Source: Vreelandella subglaciescola (lineage in GTDB: Bacteria; Pseudomonadota; Gammaproteobacteria; Pseudomonadales; Halomonadaceae). Taken from it: a DNA stretch of 64,000 nt. The stretch is from positions 2,852,001 to 2,916,000 of the forward strand of contig NZ_LT670847.1 in the NCBI RefSeq assembly GCF_900142895.1, given 5' to 3'. The notes below the pieces were generated by a model. The model saw only the letters and a program-made list of their open reading frames with translations, had not been told where the DNA came from and did no database searches. The position numbers and the translations under genes are program-made. Positions 8,767 through 17,528 of the stretch are shown here, piece by piece. Each line of letters begins with the position of its first letter. Within the stretch, counting starts at the first letter, position 1.

Positions 8767-9918
8767 ATGAAAAACGCTATGCACCTGATCGTGGATGCCA
8801 ACATTCCTGCTGCTGAAGCCTGTTTTTCGGCTTTTGGTCGGGTCACCCGTCTGCCCGGGCGCGAGATCACTCAGGCGCACCTGCGTGAGGCGGATGCCCT
8901 GATTGTGCGTTCGGTCACGCCAGTGAATGAGGCGCTGCTGGCCGGTACGCCGGTACGCTTTGTGGGCACTTGCACCATCGGCACCGATCATATTGACCGC
9001 GACTACCTTGCCGCCCACGGCATCGGCTTCGCCAGCGCGCCGGGCTGTAACGCCGAGGCGGTGGCCGACTACGTGCTCTCAACGCTGCTGACCCTTGCCG
9101 AACGCGACGGTAAGCCGCTGCTTGAGCGCCGGGTCGGGGTGGTGGGGGCCGGCAACGTTGGCGCGCGGGTGCAGGCACGCCTGCAAGGGTTGGGGCTGGA
9201 GGTGTGGGTCTGCGACCCGCCCCGCGCCGAACGTGAAGGTGGCGCCGGCTTTGCCGGGCTGGATACGCTAATCGAGCGCTGCGATGTGCTGTGCCTGCAT
9301 ACGCCGCTGGTGAAAGAGGGTAGGCACGCGACCCGCCATTTGCTGAATGCCCGCCGTATTGCCGCCCTGGCGCCGCATAGCGTGGTGTTAAACGCAGGGC
9401 GCGGCGACTGCATTGACGGCCAGGCGCTGTATCAGCGTTTGGCGGAGCAGGGCGATATCACCGCGGCGTTGGACGTGTGGGAGAGCGAGCCTGGGATTGA
9501 TGCCGCGCTGCACCAGCAGGCCGCCATTGCCACGCCGCATATTGCCGGCTACAGCCTGGATGGCAAACTGCGCGGGAGCTTAATGATTCATCAGGCGCTT
9601 GCCGGGCATCTGGGCGCCCCCAGCGCACTGACGCTTGACGCTATCTGCCCGCCGCCGGTACTCGCTGCATTAACGCTGGCCGAAGCTCTGCCGGTCGAGG
9701 AAGCGCTGAGGCTGTGCGCTCGCGCGGTTTACGATACCCGCCGCGATCATGATGCGCTGTGCCGCCGCGCCGCGTGTGAGGGCATGACAGCAGGCTTTGA
9801 CGCCTGCCGTGCAGCGTATCCGCTGCGTCGCGAGTTCGCCACGCTCAGCGTGCAGCTGCAGGGTGACGCCCGCGTGCTTGTCGCGCCGCTGCGCGCGGCG
9901 GGCTTTCAGGTGCGCTGA
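8767..9918 (+). CDS. pdxB: Erythronate-4-phosphate dehydrogenase
   Basis: PdxB oxidises 4-phosphoerythronate in the DXP-dependent route to pyridoxal phosphate. The sequence opens with HLIVDANIPAAE, then shows VRSVTPVNEALL, the NAD-binding GVVGAGNVGARV Rossmann motif, LHTPL, the NAGRGDCID segment and a C-terminal PdxB dimerisation domain after about residue 290. The ATG at 8767 has AAGAACGAG just upstream; an ATG 12 bases further in (8779) is an alternative start. Length near 380 aa matches the family. It ends convergently with htpX, which encodes a membrane protease and is unlikely to be functionally linked. Confidence 0.94.
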   Translation: MKNAMHLIVDANIPAAEACFSAFGRVTRLPGREITQAHLREADALIVRSVTPVNEALLAGTPVRFVGTCTIGTDHIDRDYLAAHGIGFASAPGCNAEAVADYVLSTLLTLAERDGKPLLERRVGVVGAGNVGARVQARLQGLGLEVWVCDPPRAEREGGAGFAGLDTLIERCDVLCLHTPLVKEGRHATRHLLNARRIAALAPHSVVLNAGRGDCIDGQALYQRLAEQGDITAALDVWESEPGIDAALHQQAAIATPHIAGYSLDGKLRGSLMIHQALAGHLGAPSALTLDAICPPPVLAALTLAEALPVEEALRLCARAVYDTRRDHDALCRRAACEGMTAGFDACRAAYPLRREFATLSVQLQGDARVLVAPLRAAGFQVR

Positions 9919-9959
9919 CGACGGTTGCCTGGCGGCTGGCGGCATATCGAGTGGCCGAG

Positions 9960-10865
9960 CTACTGGCGGTACGCCGCTTCCTTGAGGGCGCGAATGCGCT
10001 CATCCAGCGGCGGGTGGCTGGCAAGGAGTTTTTCCATCAGCGATCGGGTCTGGCCCTGGGTTATCGCCATGGCGCGCAGGGTATCCGGCATTTGGTCGGG
10101 GGCCTGGGTTTCGGCTTGCAGCCGCGCGAGTGCGTTGATCATCGCGTCGCTTCCGGCCAGACGCGCGCCGGCTTCATCGGCGCGGTATTCACGCAAGCGC
10201 GAAAACCAGGCAACAATCGTCGAGGCTGCGATGCCAAAGACAATTTCGGCCACTATCACCACGGCAAAATAGCCGAAAAAACCCAGGCCGCCGTTGCCGT
10301 TGCTGCGGCTACGCAGGAACTGGTCGACCAGATGGGCGACGATGCGGGCAAAAAACATCACGAAGGTATTCACCACGCCCTGAATCAGCGCCAGCGTCAC
10401 CATGTCGCCATTGGCCACGTGGCCGATTTCATGCGCCAGTACGGCGCGGACTTCTTCCGGGCGCATGCGGTTCAACAATCCCGCAGACACCGCCACCAGC
10501 GCATCATCCTTGTTCCAGCCGGTGGCAAAGGCGTTGGACTGCTCAGCGGGAAAAATTCCCACTTCCGGCGTCTTGATGCCAGCCTTGCCGGCAAGCTCGG
10601 CCACGGTATCGACAAGCCACTGTTCGGTAGCGTTGGAGGGCGTTTCGATAACCACCGTGCCGGTAGAGCGCTTGGCCATCCATTTGGAAATAAACAGCGA
10701 AATGATGGAACCGGCCATGCCAAAGACAAAGCAGAAAAGCAGCAGGCTCGAGAAATCAAGCCCCTGACGGGTGAGATAGCTCTCGACGCCGAGCAGGCGC
10801 AGGGTGATGCTGGCCACCAGCAGCACGGCCAGGTTAGTGGCAAGAAACAGCACGATTCGCATCAT
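9960..10865 (-). CDS. htpX: Membrane metalloprotease HtpX
   Basis: HtpX is an inner-membrane zinc protease of family M48 that degrades misfolded membrane proteins. Two N-terminal membrane segments are evident ([20 protein letters not shown] and a second around residue 40), then the zinc motif HEIGH, two further hydrophobic stretches, and the downstream glutamate region EYRADEAGA that supplies the third ligand. The 301 aa length is near the E. coli 293. It lies 39 bases after alaA on the same strand, so the two may share a transcript. Confidence 0.96.
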   Translation of the reverse strand: MMRIVLFLATNLAVLLVASITLRLLGVESYLTRQGLDFSSLLLFCFVFGMAGSIISLFISKWMAKRSTGTVVIETPSNATEQWLVDTVAELAGKAGIKTPEVGIFPAEQSNAFATGWNKDDALVAVSAGLLNRMRPEEVRAVLAHEIGHVANGDMVTLALIQGVVNTFVMFFARIVAHLVDQFLRSRSNGNGGLGFFGYFAVVIVAEIVFGIAASTIVAWFSRLREYRADEAGARLAGSDAMINALARLQAETQAPDQMPDTLRAMAITQGQTRSLMEKLLASHPPLDERIRALKEAAYRQ

Positions 10866-10904
10866 TGCAAAGGGCCTCCGTAAAGCCTGGCTGAAAGATG
10901 GTGA

Positions 10905-12152
10905 TTACTGTCGGTAGCGGGATAAGAAATTGGCGAAACGGTCAAGCGCATCGCCCAGCTGGTCGGCCCAGGGCAGGGTGACGATGCGCACATGGTCGGG
11001 CTCGGGCCAGTTGAACGCGGTGCCCTGTACCAGCAGAATTTTTTCCTGCAGCAGCAAATCCTGCACCAGCTGCTGGTCATTTTTAATGTTGAACACTTTC
11101 GGGTCGAGCCGGGGGAACGCGTACAGCGCGCCCTTGGGCTTGACGCAGCTTACCCCGGGAATGGCGTTGAGCTTTTCATGGGTAATATCGCGCTGGGCCA
11201 GTAACCGGCCGCCGGGCAGCACCAGATCATTGATCGACTGGTAGCCGCCGAGTGCGGTTTGAATAGCGTGCTGGGCGGGCACGTTGGCGCACAGGCGCAT
11301 GGAGGCCAGCATTGTCAGCCCCTGGATGAAGTCGCCGGCGCGCTGTTTGGCCCGCGTTCCCGACAGCGTCATCCAGCCCGAACGAAAGCCCGCGCAGCGG
11401 TAGCTTTTGGACAAGCCGTTGAGCGTAATCACCAACTGGTCGTCATCGGCCAGTGCCCCGGTGGCCGTATGGGTAACGTCGTCGTAGAGGATCTTGTCGT
11501 AAATCTCATCGGAAAACACCACCAGATCGTGCGCCTTGGCGATGGCGAGCAGCTCGCGAACGACTTCGGGCGGATACACCGCGCCGGTAGGGTTGTTGGG
11601 ATTGATCAGCACGATCGCGCGGGTATGTGCGGTGATCTTGCGCCGAATGTCGTCCATGTCCGGCGCCCAGTCGGCCTGCTCGTCGCACAGGTAATGCACC
11701 GCGTGGCCGCCCGAAAGGTTGGCAGCGGCGGTCCAGAGCGGGTAGTCCGGCGCGGGAATCAGCACCTCGTCGCCGTCGTTCAGCAGCGCCTGTAGCGCCA
11801 TGACGATCAGCTCGGAGACGCCGTTGCCCACGTAGATATCTTCAATGCCAACGCCGGGAATTTCCTTGCGTTGGCACTCTTGCATGATGGCCTTGCGCGC
11901 TGAATAAAGCCCTTTGGAATCACAGTAGCCCTGCGCGGTAGGCAGGTTGCGCATCACGTCCTGAAGGATTTCTTCCGGCGCTTCGAAACCAAACGGCGCG
12001 GGGTTGCCGATGTTGAGCTTGAGGATGCGCTGGCCTTCGTCTTCCAGGCGCTTGGCGTGCTCAAGGACCGGCCCGCGAATGTCGTAACAGACGTTGTCGA
12101 GCTTGTGAGATTTTTTGAGCGTAGCCGGTTCAGGGGGCTGCAGGGTTGCCAT
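10905..12152 (-). CDS. alaA: Alanine aminotransferase, AlaA type
   Basis: A fold-type I PLP aminotransferase of 415 aa, closest in style to E. coli AlaA, which transfers amino groups between glutamate and pyruvate. Visible are LNIGNPAPFGF near the N-terminus, INPNNPTGAVYP (aspartate/aminotransferase signature), VVFSDEIYD and the PLP-lysine segment NGLSKSYRCAGFRSGW. An alanine-forming role follows from family membership, not from this sequence alone. The order ylqF, alaA, htpX is all on the minus strand with short gaps. Confidence 0.87.
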   Translation of the reverse strand: MATLQPPEPATLKKSHKLDNVCYDIRGPVLEHAKRLEDEGQRILKLNIGNPAPFGFEAPEEILQDVMRNLPTAQGYCDSKGLYSARKAIMQECQRKEIPGVGIEDIYVGNGVSELIVMALQALLNDGDEVLIPAPDYPLWTAAANLSGGHAVHYLCDEQADWAPDMDDIRRKITAHTRAIVLINPNNPTGAVYPPEVVRELLAIAKAHDLVVFSDEIYDKILYDDVTHTATGALADDDQLVITLNGLSKSYRCAGFRSGWMTLSGTRAKQRAGDFIQGLTMLASMRLCANVPAQHAIQTALGGYQSINDLVLPGGRLLAQRDITHEKLNAIPGVSCVKPKGALYAFPRLDPKVFNIKNDQQLVQDLLLQEKILLVQGTAFNWPEPDHVRIVTLPWADQLGDALDRFANFLSRYRQ

Positions 12153-12205
12153 GGTACGTTTCCAAAATAGACGGGAGTCGGTGAAGCTACAAGCCGCGTG
12201 GCTGT

Positions 12206-13195
12206 TCAGGCGTCAGAGGTCGGCGTGTCGGGCGGTGCGTTGGCGTCTGTGTCGCTGACGGCGAGGTCCGGTGGGGGAGGAATATCCGCCGGCGTTTCCA
12301 GCGTCAGCCGTCCCAGCTTGCCATCACGCAGTTCGTGAAGCAGCACTTCGGCACCGCGGTGCAAGTCGACGACGCCACCGGCGCGCAGGCCGCCGCGCTT
12401 GCGGGCAATATCTTGTAAAATCGCCTGGCCGTCGAAGCCCGCTAGCGCGAGAAAATCCGGGCGCTCGGGGCCGTCGCTGTCAACGCCGGCGGTGGCCGGC
12501 AGCTGAGATTCACTGCTCCCATAGGCGGGCAGCGTTTTCAGCTTGAAGCGCGCGCAAAGTGCCTCGGGGTAGCGCTTGGCAAGTTCGGCGCTGGTGACAA
12601 TGCCAATATCGATGTACTCGATGGCGGTATCACGAATGGCGCCGCTGGCGGCTAGCCGGTAGGCACTGGCCTGATCTTCGATTTTCGGCCATAGCACGCC
12701 CGGCGTGTCGATCAGCGAGACGCGCCCGCCAATGGGAACCTTTTGCTGACGCTTGGTGACGGCGGGTTCGTTGCCGGTCTTGGCGATCTTGCGCCCGGCA
12801 AGGCCGTTGATCAGCGTCGACTTTCCCACGTTGGGTATCCCCATTACCATCACCCGAACGTCGCGGTCAGCGCGTACGTGGCCGGCAAGCGTATGGCACA
12901 GCGCCGGGATCTGCTTGAGCTCGCGGGCGTTGGTGGTGGTAATGGCCAGCGCGCGGGTGTTGGCCTGGGCATCAAAAAACGCGACCCATTCGGCCGTGCG
13001 TTCGGGGTCGGCGAGATCCGCGCGGGAGAGCAGTTTGAGCACCGGCTTGTGGCGCGTCAGTTGGGCCAGCATCGGGTTGGCGCTGGAGTAGGGCAGGCGC
13101 GCGTCGAGTACTTCAATGACTACGTCGATTTCGGGCAGCGCTTCCTTGATCTGGCGGCGCGCCTTGTTCATGTGACCGGGAAACCAGCCGAGCAT
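12206..13195 (-). CDS. ylqF: Ribosome biogenesis GTPase (YlqF/RbgA family)
   Basis: A circularly permuted GTPase: the G4-like SRADLAD comes before the P-loop GIPNVGKSTLING, followed by the KTGNEPAVTK switch and DTPGVLWP (G3). This order defines the YlqF/RbgA family, which assists late 50S assembly. The start MLGWFPGHMNKA is chosen because all family members begin at this point and a GAGAG site precedes it; the longer reading adds 14 unrelated residues. At 329 aa it is slightly longer than usual, with a Pro/Asp-rich tail. A terminator from msrB lies just upstream. Confidence 0.92.
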   Translation of the reverse strand: MLGWFPGHMNKARRQIKEALPEIDVVIEVLDARLPYSSANPMLAQLTRHKPVLKLLSRADLADPERTAEWVAFFDAQANTRALAITTTNARELKQIPALCHTLAGHVRADRDVRVMVMGIPNVGKSTLINGLAGRKIAKTGNEPAVTKRQQKVPIGGRVSLIDTPGVLWPKIEDQASAYRLAASGAIRDTAIEYIDIGIVTSAELAKRYPEALCARFKLKTLPAYGSSESQLPATAGVDSDGPERPDFLALAGFDGQAILQDIARKRGGLRAGGVVDLHRGAEVLLHELRDGKLGRLTLETPADIPPPPDLAVSDTDANAPPDTPTSDA

Positions 13196-13243
13196 CGCTC
13201 TCTCCTGATAGGTGGGGTGGCAGCCTTGGCGGCGCATGCAAAA

Positions 13244-13272
13244 CGGGCGCCTATTTTAACAGAAGGCGCCCG
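13244..13272 (-). terminator. Rho-independent terminator after msrB
   Basis: A 9-bp stem (CGGGCGCCT / AGGCGCCCG on the plus strand) around an 11-base loop. Read on the minus strand it follows the msrB stop and is trailed by GTTTTGC, separating msrB from ylqF. Confidence 0.8.
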
Positions 13273-13290
13273 GACGTGGTGTATGGAAGC

Positions 13291-13689
13291 TTATTCGTCG
13301 GCGTGAAAATCCAGCGCAACGCCGTTGATGCAGTAGCGCTGACCGGTGGTGTCCGGCGGGCCGTCGGGGAATACGTGCCCCAGATGAGCATCGCAGTGCG
13401 AGCAAACCACTTCCGTGCGCGTCATGCCGTGGCTGGCATCGCTGTGTTTGTCTACGCTTTGCGCACCAAGCGGGCGGTCAAAGCTTGGCCAGCCGCAGCC
13501 GGCGTCAAACTTGTGCTCGTTTTCAAACAGCGGTGCGTTGCAGCAAACGCAGTGGTAGATGCCTTGGCCATCCTGTACGTCGCAGTTGCTGGTGAAGGGG
13601 CGTTCGGTGCCTTTTTCCCGGGTGACCCGGTACTGCTCGTCGGTCAGCTGTTCGCGCCACTGTTCGGGCGTTTTTTCCAGTTTAGCCAT
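13291..13689 (-). CDS. msrB: Peptide-methionine (R)-S-oxide reductase
   Basis: MsrB reduces R-methionine sulfoxide in oxidised proteins. The 132-aa sequence contains both zinc-binding pairs (CVCCNAPLF and CSHCDAHLGHVF), the GCGWPSF loop and the catalytic cysteine in RYCINGVALDF. The length and N-terminal WREQLTDEQYRVTREKGTE are standard. It is monocistronic, with its own terminator. About 240 bases upstream of it before the tRNA promoter show no gene. Confidence 0.96.
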   Translation of the reverse strand: MAKLEKTPEQWREQLTDEQYRVTREKGTERPFTSNCDVQDGQGIYHCVCCNAPLFENEHKFDAGCGWPSFDRPLGAQSVDKHSDASHGMTRTEVVCSHCDAHLGHVFPDGPPDTTGQRYCINGVALDFHADE

Positions 13690-13927
13690 CAGAGCCTCCT
13701 GACTGTTGTCATGACTTTGCTTACGTCTGTTTGCACGACGATTGTGTCAGTGCCGTGCTTGCACGCCTGAATGGTGGACATTGGCCGCAGGCATTGGTTG
13801 CAGCTGTGGAACGCTGCAGCTGAGTGCCGTATGGTGCACTCACGATGGGGTGAGCGTATCAGCCCGCCTGCGTTAACGTTAGTCGTTGTGCTGCCTGAGG
13901 TTAAAGCGTATCGCCGGCAGTAAAAAG

Positions 13928-13956
13928 TTGACAGGTTTTTACCCCGAGGGTAATAT
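13928..13956 (+). promoter_or_regulatory. Sigma-70 promoter of the tRNA array
   Basis: TTGACA, a 17-base spacer, and TAATAT lie 28 bases before the first tRNA. A GC-rich stretch (CGCGCC) follows the -10 box, as in stringently controlled stable-RNA promoters. Confidence 0.85.
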
Positions 13957-13984
13957 ACGCGCCACCTCGACGAGGAAATACAGT

Positions 13985-14060
13985 GTCCCATTCGTCTAGT
14001 GGTCCAGGACACCGCCCTTTCACGGCGGTAACAGGGGTTCAAACCCCCTATGGGACGCCA
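13985..14060 (+). tRNA. tRNA-Glu (UUC), copy 1
   Basis: The cloverleaf is complete: acceptor GTCCCAT / ATGGGAC, anticodon arm CCGCC-CTTTCAC-GGCGG with anticodon TTC, and an encoded CCA. Its T loop reads TTCAAAC, where the other two copies read TTCGAAC. Confidence 0.96.
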
Positions 14061-14084
14061 CTTTTCACGTCAGGTAAACGGTTT

Positions 14085-14159
14085 GCGGGAATAGCTCAGC
14101 GGTAGAGCATCGCCTTGCCAAGGCGAGGGTCGGGAGTTCGAATCTCCTTTCCCGCTCCA
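14085..14159 (+). tRNA. tRNA-Gly (GCC), copy 1
   Basis: Acceptor GCGGGAA pairs with TTCCCGC, the anticodon arm is CGCC-TTGCCAA-GGCG with anticodon GCC, and CCA is encoded. It follows the first tRNA-Glu by 24 bases. Confidence 0.96.
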
Positions 14160-14161
14160 GT

Positions 14162-14237
14162 GTCCCATTCGTCTAGTGGTCCAGGACACCGCCCTTTCAC
14201 GGCGGTAACAGGGGTTCGAACCCCCTATGGGACGCCA
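14162..14237 (+). tRNA. tRNA-Glu (UUC), copy 2
   Basis: Same as copy 1 except for the T loop TTCGAAC. Only two bases separate it from the CCA of the preceding tRNA-Gly, so the two must be cut from a common precursor. Confidence 0.96.
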
Positions 14238-14274
14238 CCGAACAGCAAGATACATGCAGTACGAAAGATTGATT

Positions 14275-14349
14275 GCGGGAATAGCTCAGCGGTAGAGCAT
14301 CGCCTTGCCAAGGCGAGGGTCGGGAGTTCGAATCTCCTTTCCCGCTCCA
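14275..14349 (+). tRNA. tRNA-Gly (GCC), copy 2
   Basis: Identical by eye to copy 1, with anticodon GCC and encoded CCA. The 37-base spacer from the preceding tRNA-Glu is unrelated to the other spacers. Confidence 0.96.
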
Positions 14350-14419
14350 GTTTGCATGTCTTCAAGCACTGGCCTTTCAAATGACTTCGTGTCTTTTTTA
14401 CAGGTTACTCGTGCCGTGT

Positions 14420-14495
14420 GTCCCATTCGTCTAGTGGCCCAGGACACCGCCCTTTCACGGCGGTAACAGGGGTTCGAACCCCCTATGGGACGCCA
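14420..14495 (+). tRNA. tRNA-Glu (UUC), copy 3
   Basis: Anticodon TTC and encoded CCA. The D loop has AGTGGCCC where copies 1 and 2 have AGTGGTCC, a single-base difference. Confidence 0.96.
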
Positions 14496-14514
14496 TATCG
14501 CTTGATTGTGCGTT

Positions 14515-14589
14515 GCGGGAATAGCTCAGCGGTAGAGCATCGCCTTGCCAAGGCGAGGGTCGGGAGTTCGAATCTCCTTTCCCGCTCCA
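14515..14589 (+). tRNA. tRNA-Gly (GCC), copy 3
   Basis: Identical by eye to the other glycine copies. It closes the array; no strong terminator was found in the 268 bases before the ABC transporter gene, which otherwise show no gene. Confidence 0.96.
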
Positions 14590-14857
14590 AGCGCATCAAC
14601 CGGTCATACGCCGGCCGCCAGTTTCAGATAGTCCATTTGTTCACTGTTATCACGACATTAGCCTCGCTAAGCGTCGTTTTTTGCGTGTCTGCTCGCTGAG
14701 CAACCCTGGCCTTGATGCGCTCGCTTTGACGCACCTGCCCTGACGCATTGGCGCCGCCGCGAAAGGCCGGCTCCTTGAAAGACGCGCTAATGCCCTAATG
14801 TTTACCCGTTATTATACGCTTTCAAGAGCGTACCATTCTTGCTGACAGGACATTTTC

Positions 14858-15841
14858 ATGGCCGAACCGGCACTGTCGATCCGTGGCCTCACCAAGGTCT
14901 ACGGTAACGGCTTTAACGCGTTGAAAGGTATTGATCTGGACGTTGAACAGGGCGATTTTTTTGCGCTGCTTGGCCCCAATGGCGCGGGCAAATCGACCAC
15001 GCTGGGCGTGGTGTGCTCGCTGGTGCAGAAGACTGCCGGGCGCGTGTCGTTGTTCGGTATTGATATCGACAAGGACTTTTCCCGCGCCAAGTATCAGCTG
15101 GGCGTGGTGCCCCAGGAATTCAACTTCAACCAGTTCGAGCGGGTGATCGATATCGTCATCGCGCAGGCGGGCTACTACGGGATGTCGCGCCGCGAAGCGC
15201 TGCCGCGTGCCCAGCAGCTGCTCACCGACCTGGGATTGTGGGATAAGCGCAACGGCAGCGCGCGGATGCTCTCGGGCGGCATGAAGCGCCGGCTGATGAT
15301 TGCCCGTGCGTTGATGCACCGCCCGAAACTGTTGATTCTTGACGAACCCACGGCGGGGGTCGATATCGAGCTGCGCCGCAGCATGTGGGAATACATGCGC
15401 CGGATCAACCGCGATGAAGGCACCACGATCATTCTCACCACGCACTATCTGGAAGAAGCCGAGAGCCTGTGCCGCAATATCGCCATCATCAATAACGGCG
15501 ACATCATCCGTAATACCAGCGTGCGTGACCTGCTGGCGGAATTGAATACCGAAACCTTCCTGTTTGATCTGGCGCATTCGCTTGATCGCGCGCCGCCTAT
15601 CGAAGGCTTTGAGGCCTACCTGACCGAGCCCTCGCAGCTGGCAGTGGTAATACATCGCGGCCAGCGGATAAACGACGTGTTTGACGCCTTGAACGCCGAG
15701 GGTATTCAGGTGGTTTCCATGCGTAACCGCACCAACCGGCTGGAAGAGATGTTTCTCACCATGGTGCATGGCAGCGAGGCCCAGGGTAGCGAGCACGAGG
15801 CGGCCTCGGCAACGACCCGCGAACAGGAGAAAAAGGCATGA
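14858..15841 (+). CDS. yadG: ABC transporter ATP-binding protein (YadG-like)
   Basis: A cytoplasmic ATPase subunit of an ABC-2 type exporter. Walker A is GPNGAGKST, the Q loop GVVPQEFNFN, the signature LSGGMKRRL, Walker B LLILDEPTAGVD and the switch histidine lies in LTTHYLEEAE. The 327 aa include a C-terminal extension beyond the ATPase core, as in YadG. The permease gene begins in its last codons (ATGA overlap), so the two form one unit. The exported substrate is not known for this family. Symbol by similarity to the E. coli pair yadGH. Confidence 0.88.
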   Translation: MAEPALSIRGLTKVYGNGFNALKGIDLDVEQGDFFALLGPNGAGKSTTLGVVCSLVQKTAGRVSLFGIDIDKDFSRAKYQLGVVPQEFNFNQFERVIDIVIAQAGYYGMSRREALPRAQQLLTDLGLWDKRNGSARMLSGGMKRRLMIARALMHRPKLLILDEPTAGVDIELRRSMWEYMRRINRDEGTTIILTTHYLEEAESLCRNIAIINNGDIIRNTSVRDLLAELNTETFLFDLAHSLDRAPPIEGFEAYLTEPSQLAVVIHRGQRINDVFDALNAEGIQVVSMRNRTNRLEEMFLTMVHGSEAQGSEHEAASATTREQEKKA

Positions 15842-16611
15842 ACGCCACGCAAACGCTGGTCGCGCTATGGACGCTGGTGATCAAGGAAATCAAGCGTTTT
15901 ACTCGCATTTGGCCGCAAACGTTGCTGCCACCGTCGATCACCATGGCCATGTACTTCATCATTTTTGGCAACCTGATCGGCTCGCGCATCGGTACCATGG
16001 ACAACTTCAGCTACATGGACTTTATCGTGCCCGGCCTGATCATGATGGCGGTGATTACCAACAGCTATTCCAACGTGGCGTCGAGCTTTTTCTCCAACAA
16101 GTTTCAGCGCAGCGTGGAAGAAATGATGGTTTCGCCGATGCCCAGCTGGGTCATCCTTTCAGGCTTTATACTGGGTGGTATGGCGCGGGGGCTCGGCGTT
16201 GGCGCGATTGTCACGGTGGTATCGCTGTTCTTTACCCAGCTGACGGTGGAGCACCCGCTGTTAACCGTGCTGGTGGTGGTGCTGACCTCGGCGCTGTTTT
16301 CCATCGGTGGTTTTATCAACGCGTTGCTGGCCAAAAAGTTTGATGATGTGTCCATCGTGCCGACGTTTATTCTGACGCCGTTGACGTACCTGGGCGGGGT
16401 GTTTTATTCCATCTCGATGCTGCCGGACTTCTGGCAGGGCGTGTCGATGCTTAACCCGATCCTGTATATGGTCAACGTCTTTCGCTACGGCATTTTGGGC
16501 GTGTCGGACATTCCTGCCGGCTGGGCGCTAGCGGCCGTCTTTGGTTTTATCATCGTGCTGTACACGCTGGCGCTGATGATGCTCGAACGCGGCTACGGCA
16601 TCCGCAGCTAA
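15838..16611 (+). CDS. yadH: ABC-2 type exporter permease (YadH-like)
   Basis: A 257-aa inner-membrane permease with six predicted hydrophobic segments, beginning after a short cytoplasmic helix (LWTLVIKEIKRF). The segment NLIGSRIG, the TPLTYLGGVFYSISMLP stretch and the late VNVFRYGILG are characteristic of ABC-2 permeases of the YadH type. It overlaps the ATPase gene by 4 bases and would dimerise with two YadG subunits. queF starts 24 bases downstream and may be cotranscribed, without obvious functional link. Confidence 0.88.
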   Translation: MNATQTLVALWTLVIKEIKRFTRIWPQTLLPPSITMAMYFIIFGNLIGSRIGTMDNFSYMDFIVPGLIMMAVITNSYSNVASSFFSNKFQRSVEEMMVSPMPSWVILSGFILGGMARGLGVGAIVTVVSLFFTQLTVEHPLLTVLVVVLTSALFSIGGFINALLAKKFDDVSIVPTFILTPLTYLGGVFYSISMLPDFWQGVSMLNPILYMVNVFRYGILGVSDIPAGWALAAVFGFIIVLYTLALMMLERGYGIRS

Positions 16612-16634
16612 GTTTTACGCAAGGAGACAACCCC

Positions 16635-17480
16635 ATGGAAGAGTCACACACAGGCCTTGAACACTCCCCGCTGGGGCGCGTTGCAACGTACCCCGAACAC
16701 TACGACGCGACGCTTTTGTTTCCCTTGCTGCGCGCCGAAAACCGCGTCGAACTCGGCCTTGAAGCCGACGATGCGCTGCCGTTTGTGGGAGAAGACGAAT
16801 GGCACGGCTTCGAGCTTTCGTGGCTCAACGCAAGGGGCAAGCCGGTGGTCGCGGTAGGGCGCTTTCGCTTGCCCGCTGACGCGCCGAACCTGATCGAATC
16901 CAAGTCGTTCAAGTTGTACCTCAACAGCTTCAATCAGAGCCGCTTTGCCAGCGCTGACGACGTCGCCGCCACGCTTGAGCGCGATTTAACCCAGACGACG
17001 GGCGGGCGCGTGGGCGTCGACCTGCTCGACGTTGACGACCCGGCGCTGACGCCGCGCACGCTGCCCGGCGAATGTATCGACGCGCTGGATATCGATGTGA
17101 ACGATTACTCTCCCAGCGCCGACTACCTGCGCGCCGCTGTAGAGAATGCAGAGATCGTCGAAGAAACGCTGCATTCGCACCTGCTGAAATCCAACTGCCC
17201 GATCACCGGCCAGCCCGACTGGGGCAGCGTTATGGTGCGCTACAAAGGCCCCCGGCTCGACCGCGAAGGGCTGTTGCGCTACCTGATTGGCTTTCGTCTG
17301 CAGCAGGGGTTTCACGAGCACTGCGTCGAGCAGATATTCACCGACCTGATGCGCCAGACAGCGCCCAGCGAGCTTTTGGTGCTGGCCCGTTACGTGCGCC
17401 GTGGCGGGTTGGACATCAGCCCGTGGCGCGCTACGCCGGGGCTTTTGCCGCCCAGCCCGCTACGGCTGGCAAGGCAATAA
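16635..17480 (+). CDS. queF: NADPH-dependent 7-cyano-7-deazaguanine reductase
   Basis: QueF reduces preQ0 to preQ1 in queuosine synthesis. At 281 aa this is the long, two-domain form typical of gammaproteobacteria. The segment ESKSFKLYLNSFNQ in the N-terminal half is the NADPH/substrate region, and the catalytic cysteine lies in LKSNCPITGQPDWGS in the C-terminal half, followed by HEHCVEQIF with the general acid/base residues. An AAGGAG site lies 10 bases before the ATG. No other queuosine gene is in the window. Confidence 0.96.
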   Translation: MEESHTGLEHSPLGRVATYPEHYDATLLFPLLRAENRVELGLEADDALPFVGEDEWHGFELSWLNARGKPVVAVGRFRLPADAPNLIESKSFKLYLNSFNQSRFASADDVAATLERDLTQTTGGRVGVDLLDVDDPALTPRTLPGECIDALDIDVNDYSPSADYLRAAVENAEIVEETLHSHLLKSNCPITGQPDWGSVMVRYKGPRLDREGLLRYLIGFRLQQGFHEHCVEQIFTDLMRQTAPSELLVLARYVRRGGLDISPWRATPGLLPPSPLRLARQ

Positions 17481-17528
17481 ACCGCGCGCTAGAGTAGCGC
17501 CTCCACTGACTGTGAAACGGAGCCACCG

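Noticed and set aside
13985..14589. Repeats with spacers that look like a CRISPR array
   Set aside because: The repeated units are complete tRNA-Glu and tRNA-Gly genes with cloverleaf structure and encoded CCA; no cas genes are present.
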